Positions 19,057 to 29,085 of a DNA stretch of 61,628 nucleotides are shown piece after piece. Where the stretch lies: assembly GCF_000471645.3 (NCBI RefSeq), contig NZ_AWGA01000057.1:1-61628 (forward strand). The letters are read 5' to 3'. The notes below the pieces were generated by a model. That model made no database searches, was not told the DNA's origin, and was given only the letters and a program-made list of their open reading frames with translations. The first letter of the stretch is position 1; each line of letters begins with the position of its first letter. The translations under genes and the position numbers were made by a program. This DNA is from Candidatus Schmidhempelia bombi str. Bimp. Lineage in GTDB: Bacteria > Pseudomonadota > Gammaproteobacteria > Enterobacterales > Orbaceae.

Positions 19057-20460
19057 CTAATATCGAAAAAAGAGTAGACTTAGAAGTAAAAAAATTGGAA
19101 TCAAAATACCTATTGACCATTTCATATACCCAAAGAAATTTGGCATGGCAATATTATGCTGTAATGCAATATTTTTTATCATAAAATTGGGTGCGTTTCC
19201 GATATAAGTTAATGCGCCCATAAATACTGATCCCATGGATATTGCAAGTAAAGTGGTGGCTTTACTTGTCATCAGAGTGACGGGATCACCTGAAGCAAGA
19301 TTAAAAAAGATTAAATAAGTTGGCGCATTATCCAGAAAACCTGATAAAGTCCCAGTTAACCAAAAATACATCATATTAATTGGCTGTTGATCGGTATCAG
19401 AAACTAATGATACGAGTGGCGCCAGCGCACCGTTTTTACCTGCCTTTAATATCATTAATACGGGTGAAATAGTAATAAAAATACCTATAAATAATTTCGC
19501 CACCTCAGTAATGGGAGCCCAATTAAAATGATTTTCTTGTCTAAATTGTGAGGGGGTAATATACAGCGATATAAGGGTAATCAGTAATAGTAAGCTAGCT
19601 TGAATGATTGTCGTTAGCGGAATCAGTATTCCCCAAATAGTTAATGCAGGAGCACTGGTCCAGATACCAGTGAAAAATACACAACCAATAATCGCAACCA
19701 GCAAGACCATATTCTGTTTCCCTTGAATTTCAATCGTTGCCGTTATCGTACTAGGTCTGTCTTTTATGGTACGTTGCTCTTTTTGATAATAATAATGATC
19801 AATACGATAGAAAATAGTGAGCAACAACGTAGTACAGATAACGACAGGTAATGCCATTGTTTTAATAGTCCAAGAGAAATCAATACCATTTAAAAAACCG
19901 ATAAATAAAGGCGGATCACCTAATGGAGTGAGACCACCACCAATATTAGCAACTAAAAATATAAAGAAGATAATGATATGGCGCTGATATCGTCGCTGTT
20001 GATTAGCACGAATCAATGGTCTTATCATTAGCATTGCTGCCCCAGTTGTTCCCATCATTGAGGATAACAACGTTCCTATCGCTAATAATATTGTATTGTG
20101 TTTCGGTGATCCGACTAAGTTACCCGCTATGACTATTCCTCCAGAAACAGTAAAAAGTGCGAGAAGTAGTAGAATAAATGGAATAAATTCCTTCAGTATG
20201 GCATGAGCGACAATATGTAACGAGGAATCAATTCCAGCATAGTAACTCAATGGCAGTAAAAAAAGTGCCGTCCAAGTTAGAACGATTTTCCCAAAATGAT
20301 AATGCCAAATTTGCGGGCAGATTATTGGTAGTAAGGCGATAGAAAATAAAATCCCTAAAAAAGGGATGGTCCAATACAATGATAATGCTGTACCGCTAAA
20401 ATTAGCGGCAGTGGCTAAATTAGGTAAAAGTAAAATAAGCAATAAGAATAAGCGTAGCAT
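19057..20460 (-). CDS. NhaD-like sodium:proton antiporter
   Basis: Integral membrane protein of 467 residues with about 12 segments and an N-terminal hydrophobic signal-like helix (MLRLFLLLILLLPNLATAA). Motifs SSMMGTTGAAMLMIRPLIRANQQRRYQRH and NIGGGLTPLGDPPLFIGFL place it in the ArsB/NhaD (ion transporter) superfamily, in the group annotated as NhaD-type Na+/H+ antiporters. It would export sodium or lithium in exchange for protons; the exact ion is not readable from sequence. Single gene, divergent from yfhM with 153 bases between, lying just beyond the IS element. Confidence 0.82.
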   Translation of the reverse strand: MLRLFLLLILLLPNLATAANFSGTALSLYWTIPFLGILFSIALLPIICPQIWHYHFGKIVLTWTALFLLPLSYYAGIDSSLHIVAHAILKEFIPFILLLLALFTVSGGIVIAGNLVGSPKHNTILLAIGTLLSSMMGTTGAAMLMIRPLIRANQQRRYQRHIIIFFIFLVANIGGGLTPLGDPPLFIGFLNGIDFSWTIKTMALPVVICTTLLLTIFYRIDHYYYQKEQRTIKDRPSTITATIEIQGKQNMVLLVAIIGCVFFTGIWTSAPALTIWGILIPLTTIIQASLLLLITLISLYITPSQFRQENHFNWAPITEVAKLFIGIFITISPVLMILKAGKNGALAPLVSLVSDTDQQPINMMYFWLTGTLSGFLDNAPTYLIFFNLASGDPVTLMTSKATTLLAISMGSVFMGALTYIGNAPNFMIKNIALQHNIAMPNFFGYMKWSIGILIPIFLLLSLLFFRY

Positions 20461-20613
20461 AATGTTAAAAATTCGTTATTTTAGTATTAATAAAATTATC
20501 ATAACAAATGCGTAGTCTAAATAGAAAACTAGCACTATTATCTAATTTAGTATAACATTTGATGTCTTTTGAATGTGATGAAATAGTAATAATAACATAT
20601 AGTGAGGATATAA

Positions 20614-23600
20614 ATGCGGCCTAATAATACTTTATGGTCTAGAAACTGCTTTACAACGTTAATTGTAACTATATTTATAATATTAAGTTTATTTTTTTCT
20701 CAATTTTCGGTTTGTGCAAATGAAGCTGATCATAAGATAGTCCTTAATGATAACTTAACCATTGCGGTAGTGAATGAGAAAGTTAATACCTCAACAATCG
20801 ATGAAAACAAATATCAAAATAAACCATTAAAAGTACTTGATGTCTCAGAAGTTATCATGGATGGCGCTAGTACGTTAGTTATTACTTTCTCCATTCCATT
20901 AGATAAATCACAAGATTTTTCAAGTTTAGTCAATTTAGTTGATAAGAATAAAGGTAATGTCGATGGTGATTGGGAACTCTCGGATAATCAATTGGAATTA
21001 CGGCATCGTTATTTGGAACCTAATCGTGAATTAACACTCACTATAAATAAGCGGTTAAAAGCCATCAATAATGCACTTCTTTATATTAATTATAAGACGA
21101 CATTAACAACCCAAAAAAGAGAAGCCGTAGTTGGATTTGCAAGTACTGGATCGTTAATTCCTGTTGGTAGTGTCATTGGTTTACCTGTCATGACATTAGA
21201 TGTCAATTTGGTTGATGTTAATTTTTACAAAATTAAATCGAACTATTTATATGAATTTCTCGCCCAAATGAGTAACGTCAATAACTCAGACTATTGGCTT
21301 ACCTCTAACGCATTAAAATATACCGATCTAGTTTATACAGGACGGTTTGATTTAGAAACAAAACCAAATGTTCAAGAGACGGTATTATTAGATTTATCAA
21401 ATATTGAAGCTCTGCAACAAGAAGGATTTTATTTTGCGGTAATGAATGTTGCTGGTACCTATAAATATAGTAATCCAGTTACGATGTTTTCCATTAGTAA
21501 TATTGGTGTCTCAGCACATTACTATGCCAATAAATCCATCGCTTTATTCACGCAATCACTGGATGATGGAAAACCTATTACTGATGTTGAAATCAGATTG
21601 ATTGGTAAAGATCAGCGTATAATTAATGCGGGTAAAACAGATAAAGACGGCTTTTTATCTTTTAATCCCAATACCAATGAAAATAATTTTATTCTCGTTG
21701 CAAGTAAAAATGGGCATAGTTCTTTTATTGAATTAGGACGTAATGCGCTTGATTTAAGTGAATTTAATATTACGGGTAATAAATATTATGATAAACAACT
21801 GGTCTTATTTGGTCCACGTAATCTATATCGTCCGGGCGAAACGGTTTTTCTCAATGCTTTATTACGTGATGCGGATGGTAAACCTGTTGCCAATCAACCT
21901 ATTAAAGTTGAGATAGTCAAATCGGATGGTGAAGTTGTTTTAGACTATGTTTGGCAACCGATAAAAAATCAAGAAGGGTTTTATCAAACCCAATACATAC
22001 TACCTAAAGATGCTTCCACGGGTAAATGGGCATTTCGTTTTAATACGGGTGATGATAATAAACATTATAGCTATTTTATGGTGGAAACCTTTTTGCCTGA
22101 GCGGATGGACTTAGATTTAAGATCGACCTCATCGCAACCTATCTTAAATAAAGATGACGTTACCTTTAATGTAAAAGGTTGGTATCATTACGGCGCACCA
22201 GCTAATGGTAATGAGCTAAATGGACAAGTATTCGTCAAGGCCCAACGTCAAATTGTAGGTTTAAAAGGATTTGAAATAGGACAGATTGATGATGAATCAT
22301 TGAATCAATTTATCACCAATGTGGATCAACTTTTAGATCACGAAGGTTTGACTAAAGTTAAAGTAAAAAGTAATGATTGGGGAAATATTAAATCCCCAGC
22401 TAGCGTCGTTCTACAGGCGAGTTTACTTGATACAGGCGGCAGGCCTATCACCCGATATGCCTCACAAGTCATCTGGCCCGCACAAACTATGCCAGCAATT
22501 CGAGCATTATTTTCAACTAAAGATTTTTATGATTGGTCTGAAAACCGTTATGTGTCCCGTCCGACGGTGGATAAAGGCGCTATTGCTCAATTTGAAGTCA
22601 TTAATGTAAATACTAACGGTCAGCGCGATAAGCAATCTGATTTTACCGCACGTATTATTAAAGAGCGCCGTGATTACTATTGGGTTTGGTCAGAAAATGA
22701 TGGTTGGAAACATCATTATTCAGAAAAACAGTTTACCGTTTTTGAAGAGAAGCTCAAGTTTAATGACGGTTCAGCTCGTGTCGCTTTTCTTGCCGACGAT
22801 TGGGGTTCATATCGCATTGAAGTGAAAGATAATAAAACCAATGTTGTTTCAAGTATGCGTTTTTGGAGTGGTTATTTCTGGAGTGATAATACCAATGGTA
22901 CAGGATCTGTTAGACCAGATCAGGTGAAATTAAGTATTGATAAATTATCTTATAGTCCTGGCGATACGGCCAAAGTATTGATTGAGGCACCCGCTGCGGG
23001 AACGGGATATTTGGCTGTTGAATCGAATGATGGCGTGTTATGGTCGAAAGCTATTGATGTACCAGATGGTGGCATTGAAGTAGCGGTGCCTGTCGATAAT
23101 TGGCAACGACATGATATTTATATTAGTGCCATTGTTGTGCGTGGTAATAGTAATGAGCTACCAACTGAAAACAATCAAACCATTAAACGGGCTGTTGGAC
23201 TAATCTATTTACCGTTTAATGTCGAACAACGCCGTTTAGATTTAACTATTGAAGCTCCAGAAAAAGTTGAGCCAGAGCGTGCAATAGCGATCAAAGTTAG
23301 CTTGCCTAAAAAACAGTTAGATATAAGTAAAAAAGTGACAGTTTTATTATCAGCCGTTGATACTGGCGTGTTAAATATTACCAATTTTAGGACGCCTGAT
23401 CCATTTAGTGGATTTTTAGGGCGTAAGCGTTATGAAGTGGATCAATATGATGTTTATGGAAAATTGATCGAACAAAAAGGACGCTATGCTAAGTTACGTT
23501 TTGGCGGCGATAGCGATAACTTTGCTTCATCAACCATGATCAGTAATGGTTCGCTCTCCGATGCAACGATCATTGCCCAACAATTAGAATCTATTCAATT

Positions 23601-25704
23601 AGATGAAAACGGTGAAGGTATTATTCACTTAACGTTGCCTGATTTTAATGGTGAACTGCGTTTAATGGCTCAGGTTTGGGATGAATCACGGTTTGGTAAG
23701 GCAGAAAAATTAATCAAAGTTGCTTCACCTATGATAGCTGAACTATCCATGCCTCGCTATTTATCGGGGGGCGATCAAAGTCAGCTTACATTAGATTTAC
23801 GTAATTTATCCTTAGAGAATCAAACTATTACTGTTAATCTATCGACTGAAGGGTTGATAAATTTATCCAGTGAAAATCAATATACAATGACATTCGGTGT
23901 CGCTGAAAGAAAGCTATTACCAATATTAATTCATGCGGAGCATGGTGTTGGAGAAGGGATAGTGAAAGTAAGCATTGACGGGTTAAATAAGGATCAAAAC
24001 ACCTTAAATCCTTTAGAACGTCGTTGGCAAATTAATGTGCGCCCTGCTTACGCGCCAGAACAACGACATTATGATTTTATTGTTAATGAAGATAAAAAGT
24101 GGCAGTTACCAGAGCAAGCGGTGGATGGACTATTAGCCAATACTATTACCGCTCAGTTAGCACTATCTAATCATTCTGTGATTAATATTGCCCAATATAT
24201 AAAAACATTAAAATCTTATCCGTATGGTTGTTTGGAACAAACTATTAGTGGTCTGTATCCCTCACTGTTTATTAATAGCCAACAATTACAAGCTTTGGGT
24301 ATTTCTGGCGAAACTGATGAGCTACGTCGTCGTAATATTGATATAGGCATTGAGCGTATATTTAGCATGCAGCGCAAAAACGGCAGTTTTGGGCTTTGGT
24401 CGAAAGAGAGTGATGAAGACTACTGGCTAACTGTGTATGCTGTCGATTTTTTATTGCGCGCTAAAGAATATGGTTATAATGTCAATACTAAAGCACTAAC
24501 AAAAGCCTTGGATCGTATAGCGGCTTACCTTTATGATCACTCCGCCTTTGATAGTTTACAAAGTAGTTATTATGCTCAGAATAGCGAATACTTAATTTTC
24601 TCTGTTAAGACCTATGCGGCAATGATTCTTACCCGTGAAGGCAAAATCACACCTGCGGTACGTAATGAACTTAATCATCTCTATATTAGTATTAGTAATG
24701 AAACCGATCATAAGTTAAAAGCCGCCTTGCCAGCTATTCAATTAGCTATTGCCTCTAAATATGCGGGTTACAGTAAATCAGTAAATAAATTAACTACTAT
24801 TGCCCTTAATCATATTCTTGATACCAAAGCCAGCCATTATGGATTTGGCGATTATGGTAGTCCGATTCGTGATAATGCATTAATCATCTTTTTGTTGTTA
24901 GACAATGGGTTGGAATTAGGTGAGGTCAATAAATTATTACCTGTACTAGCTAATGATCTCAATGTTACTGATTATTTATCTACACAAGAACTCAATGCGG
25001 TGTTTTTAGCTGGTTGGTTGGCCAACTATAGACAGACATCAGAGACATGGATAGCAAATATAAATAATGAGATGTTTAAACAACGCAATACATTAATTAG
25101 GTTATTTGATATAGAACAAATTAAGCGGGGTGTCACTATTCACAATCCACAGCAAAACCTTGCTAACTTATATGGACGTATTGATATTACCGGTTATTCT
25201 ACTCAACCACCGGTCGCGACATCGGATGATGATACATTAACTATCACACGTACTTATTATGATCTTAAAGGAAATGTGACTAGTATTGACTCATTACAAT
25301 CAGGTGATTTAGTCTTAGTGCTGCTAGATGTGAAAGCCAAACGTCGTATTGCAGATGCATTAATTGTTGATATGTTACCGGCTGGTCTCGAACTAGAAAA
25401 TCAAAATTTGGAAGGAAGTAGTGTGAATATCATGGCTATTCCAGGTATTGCCAATTTATTAAAAGATGAAAATAGTTATGATATCAAATATCAGGAATAT
25501 CGCGATGATCGCTATGTTGCCGCCGTAGATATTAAACAATCTATTAATAATGATGATTACAGTAAAAAAATATTTTATTTGGTACGTGCAGTAACGCCTG
25601 GGAAATACTTAGTACCTGCGCCAACCGTAACCTCAATGTATAATCCATCATGGTTTGCTATAGGGAAAACGTCAAATTTAATGGAAATAACCCGATCCAA
25701 ATAA
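20614..25704 (+). CDS. yfhM: Bacterial alpha-2-macroglobulin YfhM
   Basis: Very large (1696-residue) periplasmic protease-trapping protein. It has an N-terminal signal helix (about residues 12-33), repeated MG domains, a bait region, and the thioester motif GCLEQ with Cys1206, followed by the alpha/alpha toroid (NGSFGLW...YWLTVYAVDFLLRAK) and C-terminal receptor-like domain. It is followed by pbpC, the conserved pairing thought to protect and repair the envelope after attack. E. coli YfhM is a lipoprotein; here the only early cysteine (C34 in FSVCANE) has Val at -1, a poor lipobox. The protein may instead be cleaved by signal peptidase I after VCA. Confidence 0.93.
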   Translation: MRPNNTLWSRNCFTTLIVTIFIILSLFFSQFSVCANEADHKIVLNDNLTIAVVNEKVNTSTIDENKYQNKPLKVLDVSEVIMDGASTLVITFSIPLDKSQDFSSLVNLVDKNKGNVDGDWELSDNQLELRHRYLEPNRELTLTINKRLKAINNALLYINYKTTLTTQKREAVVGFASTGSLIPVGSVIGLPVMTLDVNLVDVNFYKIKSNYLYEFLAQMSNVNNSDYWLTSNALKYTDLVYTGRFDLETKPNVQETVLLDLSNIEALQQEGFYFAVMNVAGTYKYSNPVTMFSISNIGVSAHYYANKSIALFTQSLDDGKPITDVEIRLIGKDQRIINAGKTDKDGFLSFNPNTNENNFILVASKNGHSSFIELGRNALDLSEFNITGNKYYDKQLVLFGPRNLYRPGETVFLNALLRDADGKPVANQPIKVEIVKSDGEVVLDYVWQPIKNQEGFYQTQYILPKDASTGKWAFRFNTGDDNKHYSYFMVETFLPERMDLDLRSTSSQPILNKDDVTFNVKGWYHYGAPANGNELNGQVFVKAQRQIVGLKGFEIGQIDDESLNQFITNVDQLLDHEGLTKVKVKSNDWGNIKSPASVVLQASLLDTGGRPITRYASQVIWPAQTMPAIRALFSTKDFYDWSENRYVSRPTVDKGAIAQFEVINVNTNGQRDKQSDFTARIIKERRDYYWVWSENDGWKHHYSEKQFTVFEEKLKFNDGSARVAFLADDWGSYRIEVKDNKTNVVSSMRFWSGYFWSDNTNGTGSVRPDQVKLSIDKLSYSPGDTAKVLIEAPAAGTGYLAVESNDGVLWSKAIDVPDGGIEVAVPVDNWQRHDIYISAIVVRGNSNELPTENNQTIKRAVGLIYLPFNVEQRRLDLTIEAPEKVEPERAIAIKVSLPKKQLDISKKVTVLLSAVDTGVLNITNFRTPDPFSGFLGRKRYEVDQYDVYGKLIEQKGRYAKLRFGGDSDNFASSTMISNGSLSDATIIAQQLESIQLDENGEGIIHLTLPDFNGELRLMAQVWDESRFGKAEKLIKVASPMIAELSMPRYLSGGDQSQLTLDLRNLSLENQTITVNLSTEGLINLSSENQYTMTFGVAERKLLPILIHAEHGVGEGIVKVSIDGLNKDQNTLNPLERRWQINVRPAYAPEQRHYDFIVNEDKKWQLPEQAVDGLLANTITAQLALSNHSVINIAQYIKTLKSYPYGCLEQTISGLYPSLFINSQQLQALGISGETDELRRRNIDIGIERIFSMQRKNGSFGLWSKESDEDYWLTVYAVDFLLRAKEYGYNVNTKALTKALDRIAAYLYDHSAFDSLQSSYYAQNSEYLIFSVKTYAAMILTREGKITPAVRNELNHLYISISNETDHKLKAALPAIQLAIASKYAGYSKSVNKLTTIALNHILDTKASHYGFGDYGSPIRDNALIIFLLLDNGLELGEVNKLLPVLANDLNVTDYLSTQELNAVFLAGWLANYRQTSETWIANINNEMFKQRNTLIRLFDIEQIKRGVTIHNPQQNLANLYGRIDITGYSTQPPVATSDDDTLTITRTYYDLKGNVTSIDSLQSGDLVLVLLDVKAKRRIADALIVDMLPAGLELENQNLEGSSVNIMAIPGIANLLKDENSYDIKYQEYRDDRYVAAVDIKQSINNDDYSKKIFYLVRAVTPGKYLVPAPTVTSMYNPSWFAIGKTSNLMEITRSK

Positions 25705-25721
25705 GCAACTTGGTTTAAATG

Positions 25722-25758
25722 ATTAACGCTATCCGTTTTAGTGACGGATAGCGTTAAT
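25722..25758 (+). other. 15-bp hairpin between yfhM and pbpC
   Basis: ATTAACGCTATCCGT (25722-25736) pairs perfectly with ACGGATAGCGTTAAT (25744-25758), with a 7-base loop. It occupies most of the 85-base gap. No T run follows, so it may stabilise or process the transcript, or attenuate pbpC relative to yfhM, rather than fully terminate. Confidence 0.65.
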
Positions 25759-25789
25759 GCTATGATAAAACATCAATGAGAGTACGGTT

Positions 25790-28123
25790 GTGAAACTAAA
25801 GAAAATAAGAAAGTTAAGTGGGATTATTATAATACTACTATTAAGTTTTTTTATTTTATTTCTGATCCTAGATAAATGTTTTCCCTTACCGATAAAAACC
25901 TTTAGAACAACACAGACTGTTTTAGCTGAAGATGGGCAACCACTATGGCGTTTTGCTGATGAAAACGGCATTTGGCGTTATCCAGTGACATTAGAGGAAG
26001 TGCCTGCGTTTTATATTCAAGCTTTATTAACTTATGAGGATCGTTGGTTTTATCATCACTATGGCGTTAATCCGTTATCAATCGCTCGTGCAATATTTCA
26101 ATATGTAAAAAATCAACGTATTATCTCTGGAGGTAGTACGCTCACTATGCAAGTGGCTCGGATTATCGATCCGCATCAAAAAACATTCTTAGGCAAATGG
26201 CATCAAATTTTTCGGACTTTACAATTAGAATGGCACTACTCAAAAGATGACATTTTAACTTTTTATCTTAATCACGCCCCTTATGGGGGAACGTTAGAAG
26301 GTATTGGTTCGGCTAGTTGGGCTTATTTAGGTAAATCGCCTTCCCACTTAACCTATGCCGATGCCGCGTTATTAGCGGTATTACCACAAGCACCAAGTCG
26401 CTTAAGGCCCGATCGTTATCCTCAACGAGCACAAATTGCACGTAATAAAGTATTAGATCGCTTAAAGAGATATAAAGTTTGGCCAGAAAAAATCATTGAT
26501 GATGTGCAGCGAGAACAAGTATGGACTTTTCCACGAAAAACCCCACAGTTAGCGCCTTTGTTAGCGCATAGATTACATCTACAATATCCAAATACGCCTA
26601 TTATTCAAAGTACTATTGATATTTCGTTGCAAAGTACCCTTGAGGATATGGCAATAAATATGGAGGGGCGTTTACCTCCTAAGGGCTCAATGGCCATTTT
26701 AGTGGTTGATCATACTAATATGAAAGTAAAAGCCTATGTTGGTTCAATCGACTTCAATAATAATCAGCGTTTTGGGCAAGTAGATATGATACAAGCTTGG
26801 CGCTCTCCCGGCTCAACCTTAAAACCTTTTCTATATGGGCTTACTATGGATAGTGGTATGATACATTCAGAATCACTATTACAAGATATCCCTCGTCTGA
26901 CAGCCGATTATCGACCAGCTAATTTTGACACGGGCTTTAATGGACCCGTAAGTGTCTCAGAAGCATTAACCCGTTCATTGAATATACCTGCTGTACAATT
27001 GTTAGAACTTTATGGAAGTAAGCGCTTTACAGCTAAACTACATCAAGCGGGATTAACGTTAAAATCATCTGGTAAAACCCCCAATCTTTCATATATTTTA
27101 GGTGGGGCCTCGGCGCGGTTAGATCAATTAGTGGCAGCGTATAGTGTCTTTGCTCGACAAGGGCAAGCCAGTCGATTGCGGTTTACCCCTGATGAACCAC
27201 TATTGAATAAACCTATGTTATCTGAAGGTGCCGCTTGGATTATTCGACGCATTTTAGCCGGAGATAAGCCAATGATTAGCAGCAATATATCCAATATTGT
27301 TCCTTTAGCCTATAAAACTGGGACCAGTTATGGTTATCGTGATGCGTGGGCTATTGGGATAAATGCTCGTTACCTTATTGGGATCTGGGTTGGTCGCCCT
27401 GATGGCACCCCCGTTGCTGGACAATATGGTTATGCGAGTGCTGTGCCTATTTTACAGCAAGTGCATCATATTTTATTAAATCGTGAATATAATAAACAAC
27501 GACTATTACCTAGTCATCCAAAACCCGATTCGGTAACTGTTCAAACCATTTGCTGGCCAACAGGTGAAGCAATTGCAAAAGACGACGCCAATTGTCATCG
27601 TCAAAGAATGGCATGGATTTTAAATGGTATTATCCCGCAAACGCTAAATACGGGTATTGAGTCGCAACATGATCAGTATCAATTTGCTAAAATGACGATT
27701 TGGATTAATCAGAAAGGTTACCGAGTGGCGCCTGATTGCCCGAATGCGCAAAAAAAACAAGTTGCTATCTGGCCGATAGGTTTAGAAAATTGGTTAATGC
27801 CTAATGAACGCCGAAAGGCATTAATTCCACAGATGGATAGTGATTGTCCAATGGTAAATGAAAATCGTGTGAACTCGCTGGTTATTAGTGGTTTATTTGA
27901 TCAACAAACGTTAAGACCATTACCTGACAAAGATCAGGTACGATTAACATTAAGTAGCCTAGGGGGCAGTGGACAACGATGGTGGTTTTTAGATGGTCAA
28001 TTAATTAAACTCACTTTGGAAAGAGAGTCATTTGAATTAGCGTTAAGGCAAAAAGGGCAACACAGCTTATTGTTAATGGATGAAATAGGTCAAATTGAAC
28101 GTATCTCATTTACTCTTCAATAA
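25790..28123 (+). CDS. pbpC: Penicillin-binding protein 1C PbpC
   Basis: Bifunctional class A penicillin-binding protein anchored by an N-terminal membrane helix (about residues 10-30). The glycosyltransferase 51 domain shows YEDRWFYHHYGVNP and GGSTLTMQVARI. The transpeptidase domain shows SPGSTLKPF (catalytic Ser), SLN and KTGTSYG, followed by the PbpC-specific C-terminal domain. At 777 residues it is the family length (E. coli 770). Start is GTG at 25790 or close by; the context is MKLKKIRK. It partners yfhM upstream and is followed by ndk, the same yfhM-pbpC-ndk order as in E. coli. Confidence 0.95.
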   Translation: MKLKKIRKLSGIIIILLLSFFILFLILDKCFPLPIKTFRTTQTVLAEDGQPLWRFADENGIWRYPVTLEEVPAFYIQALLTYEDRWFYHHYGVNPLSIARAIFQYVKNQRIISGGSTLTMQVARIIDPHQKTFLGKWHQIFRTLQLEWHYSKDDILTFYLNHAPYGGTLEGIGSASWAYLGKSPSHLTYADAALLAVLPQAPSRLRPDRYPQRAQIARNKVLDRLKRYKVWPEKIIDDVQREQVWTFPRKTPQLAPLLAHRLHLQYPNTPIIQSTIDISLQSTLEDMAINMEGRLPPKGSMAILVVDHTNMKVKAYVGSIDFNNNQRFGQVDMIQAWRSPGSTLKPFLYGLTMDSGMIHSESLLQDIPRLTADYRPANFDTGFNGPVSVSEALTRSLNIPAVQLLELYGSKRFTAKLHQAGLTLKSSGKTPNLSYILGGASARLDQLVAAYSVFARQGQASRLRFTPDEPLLNKPMLSEGAAWIIRRILAGDKPMISSNISNIVPLAYKTGTSYGYRDAWAIGINARYLIGIWVGRPDGTPVAGQYGYASAVPILQQVHHILLNREYNKQRLLPSHPKPDSVTVQTICWPTGEAIAKDDANCHRQRMAWILNGIIPQTLNTGIESQHDQYQFAKMTIWINQKGYRVAPDCPNAQKKQVAIWPIGLENWLMPNERRKALIPQMDSDCPMVNENRVNSLVISGLFDQQTLRPLPDKDQVRLTLSSLGGSGQRWWFLDGQLIKLTLERESFELALRQKGQHSLLLMDEIGQIERISFTLQ

Positions 28124-28177
28124 ATAGAATTTATACTTTTTCAATTGTACTTGTATTTTAATATAGGAAAACACAGG

Positions 28178-28600
28178 ATGGTTATGGAACGAACGCTTTG
28201 TATTATCAAACCAAATGCAGTGAGAAAAAATTTAATTGGAGCCATTAATTTACGTCTTGAGCAGGCCCACTTTACAATCGTAGCGATAAAAATGATACAT
28301 TTAACCACTGAGCAGGCCGCTGGTTTTTATATCGAACATGAAGGGAAACCGTTTTTTAATAATCTAATTCGGTTTATGACAAGTGCCCCTGTTGTAATAC
28401 AAGTTTTAGAGGCAGAGAATGCCGTGGCTCGTTATCGTGAACTGATGGGGGCAACGGATCCATCCAAGGCGGCGGCGGGAACATTGCGTGCTGATTTTGC
28501 TGATAGCCTAAGAGAAAATGCGGTGCATGGTTCCGATTCTCATACTGCAGCTGCACGAGAAATCGCTTACTTTTTTGCCGATAGTGAGATTTGTGCTTAA
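28178..28600 (+). CDS. ndk: Nucleoside diphosphate kinase Ndk
   Basis: Transfers gamma-phosphate between nucleoside triphosphates and diphosphates through a phosphohistidine. From ATG 28178 ([15 protein letters not shown]) it has 140 residues, close to E. coli (143), with AGGA 9 bases upstream. A longer frame from 28145 adds a non-conserved tail. The active-site histidine is in NAVHGSDS, and [10 protein letters not shown] and AAREIAYFF are conserved. It lies 54 bases after pbpC and is probably co-transcribed with it. Confidence 0.96.
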   Translation: MVMERTLCIIKPNAVRKNLIGAINLRLEQAHFTIVAIKMIHLTTEQAAGFYIEHEGKPFFNNLIRFMTSAPVVIQVLEAENAVARYRELMGATDPSKAAAGTLRADFADSLRENAVHGSDSHTAAAREIAYFFADSEICA

Positions 28601-28618
28601 GTTATATTAGCTAGAAAA

Positions 28619-28648
28619 AACAAAGATTAAATTTATTTAATCTTTGTT
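28619..28648 (+). terminator. Hairpin after ndk
   Basis: AACAAAGATTAAA (28619-28631), loop TTTA, TTTAATCTTTGTT (28636-28648): a 13-base perfect stem just after the ndk stop. The downstream T run is short, so efficiency is uncertain. Confidence 0.65.
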
Positions 28649-29085
28649 GCTCATTAAGTGAGCTTATTTAATTTTATTTTTTATTCCTTGCTTTCCTATG
28701 TTTTAATCATGTTATATCAATAGTAATGATTGTCGCTATTTTATTAACGAAGATAACGTAATTTAGCTATAATTATGCTTATTTTAGCAACTCATCTATG
28801 ATTAGTTAAAAAGACATTACTATTTATCTTTATCACTAAATCCCGTTGTTGATGAAAAAAGTATGACAATTTAATTAAGTTAATGAAACAATCATTCACG
28901 GTAATTATTACCGTAATGTTCAACGAAGAGCCATAAACAAAAATAAACAATCATCAGACTAAACTATTTAAAAAGTCAATAATTAGTGATAAAATATAAC
29001 GTCATAAATTTTACAGTTATTATAAAGTATTAGTCTATTGCATGCGCGCTGTCGTGTGGCGCACCACTGCGATTAAGGGAATATC
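28649..29085. other. 437-base region upstream of thrS
   Basis: Holds the thrS promoter/leader. Two signals stand out: a palindrome ACGGTAAT-T-ATTACCGT at 28898-28914 and the leader hairpin at 29043-29063. A -10-like TATAAC lies near 28995. No ORF with coding character. Confidence 0.5.
29043..29063 (+). promoter_or_regulatory. thrS leader hairpin with CGU loop (operator candidate)
   Basis: TGCGC (29043-29047) pairs with GCGCA (29059-29063) around an 11-base loop containing CGT (29053-29055), a threonine anticodon triplet. It ends 22 bases before the thrS ATG. In E. coli, ThrRS represses its own translation by binding an anticodon-like hairpin in this position, so a similar operator is plausible here. 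The second tRNA-like arm is not obvious. Confidence 0.45.
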
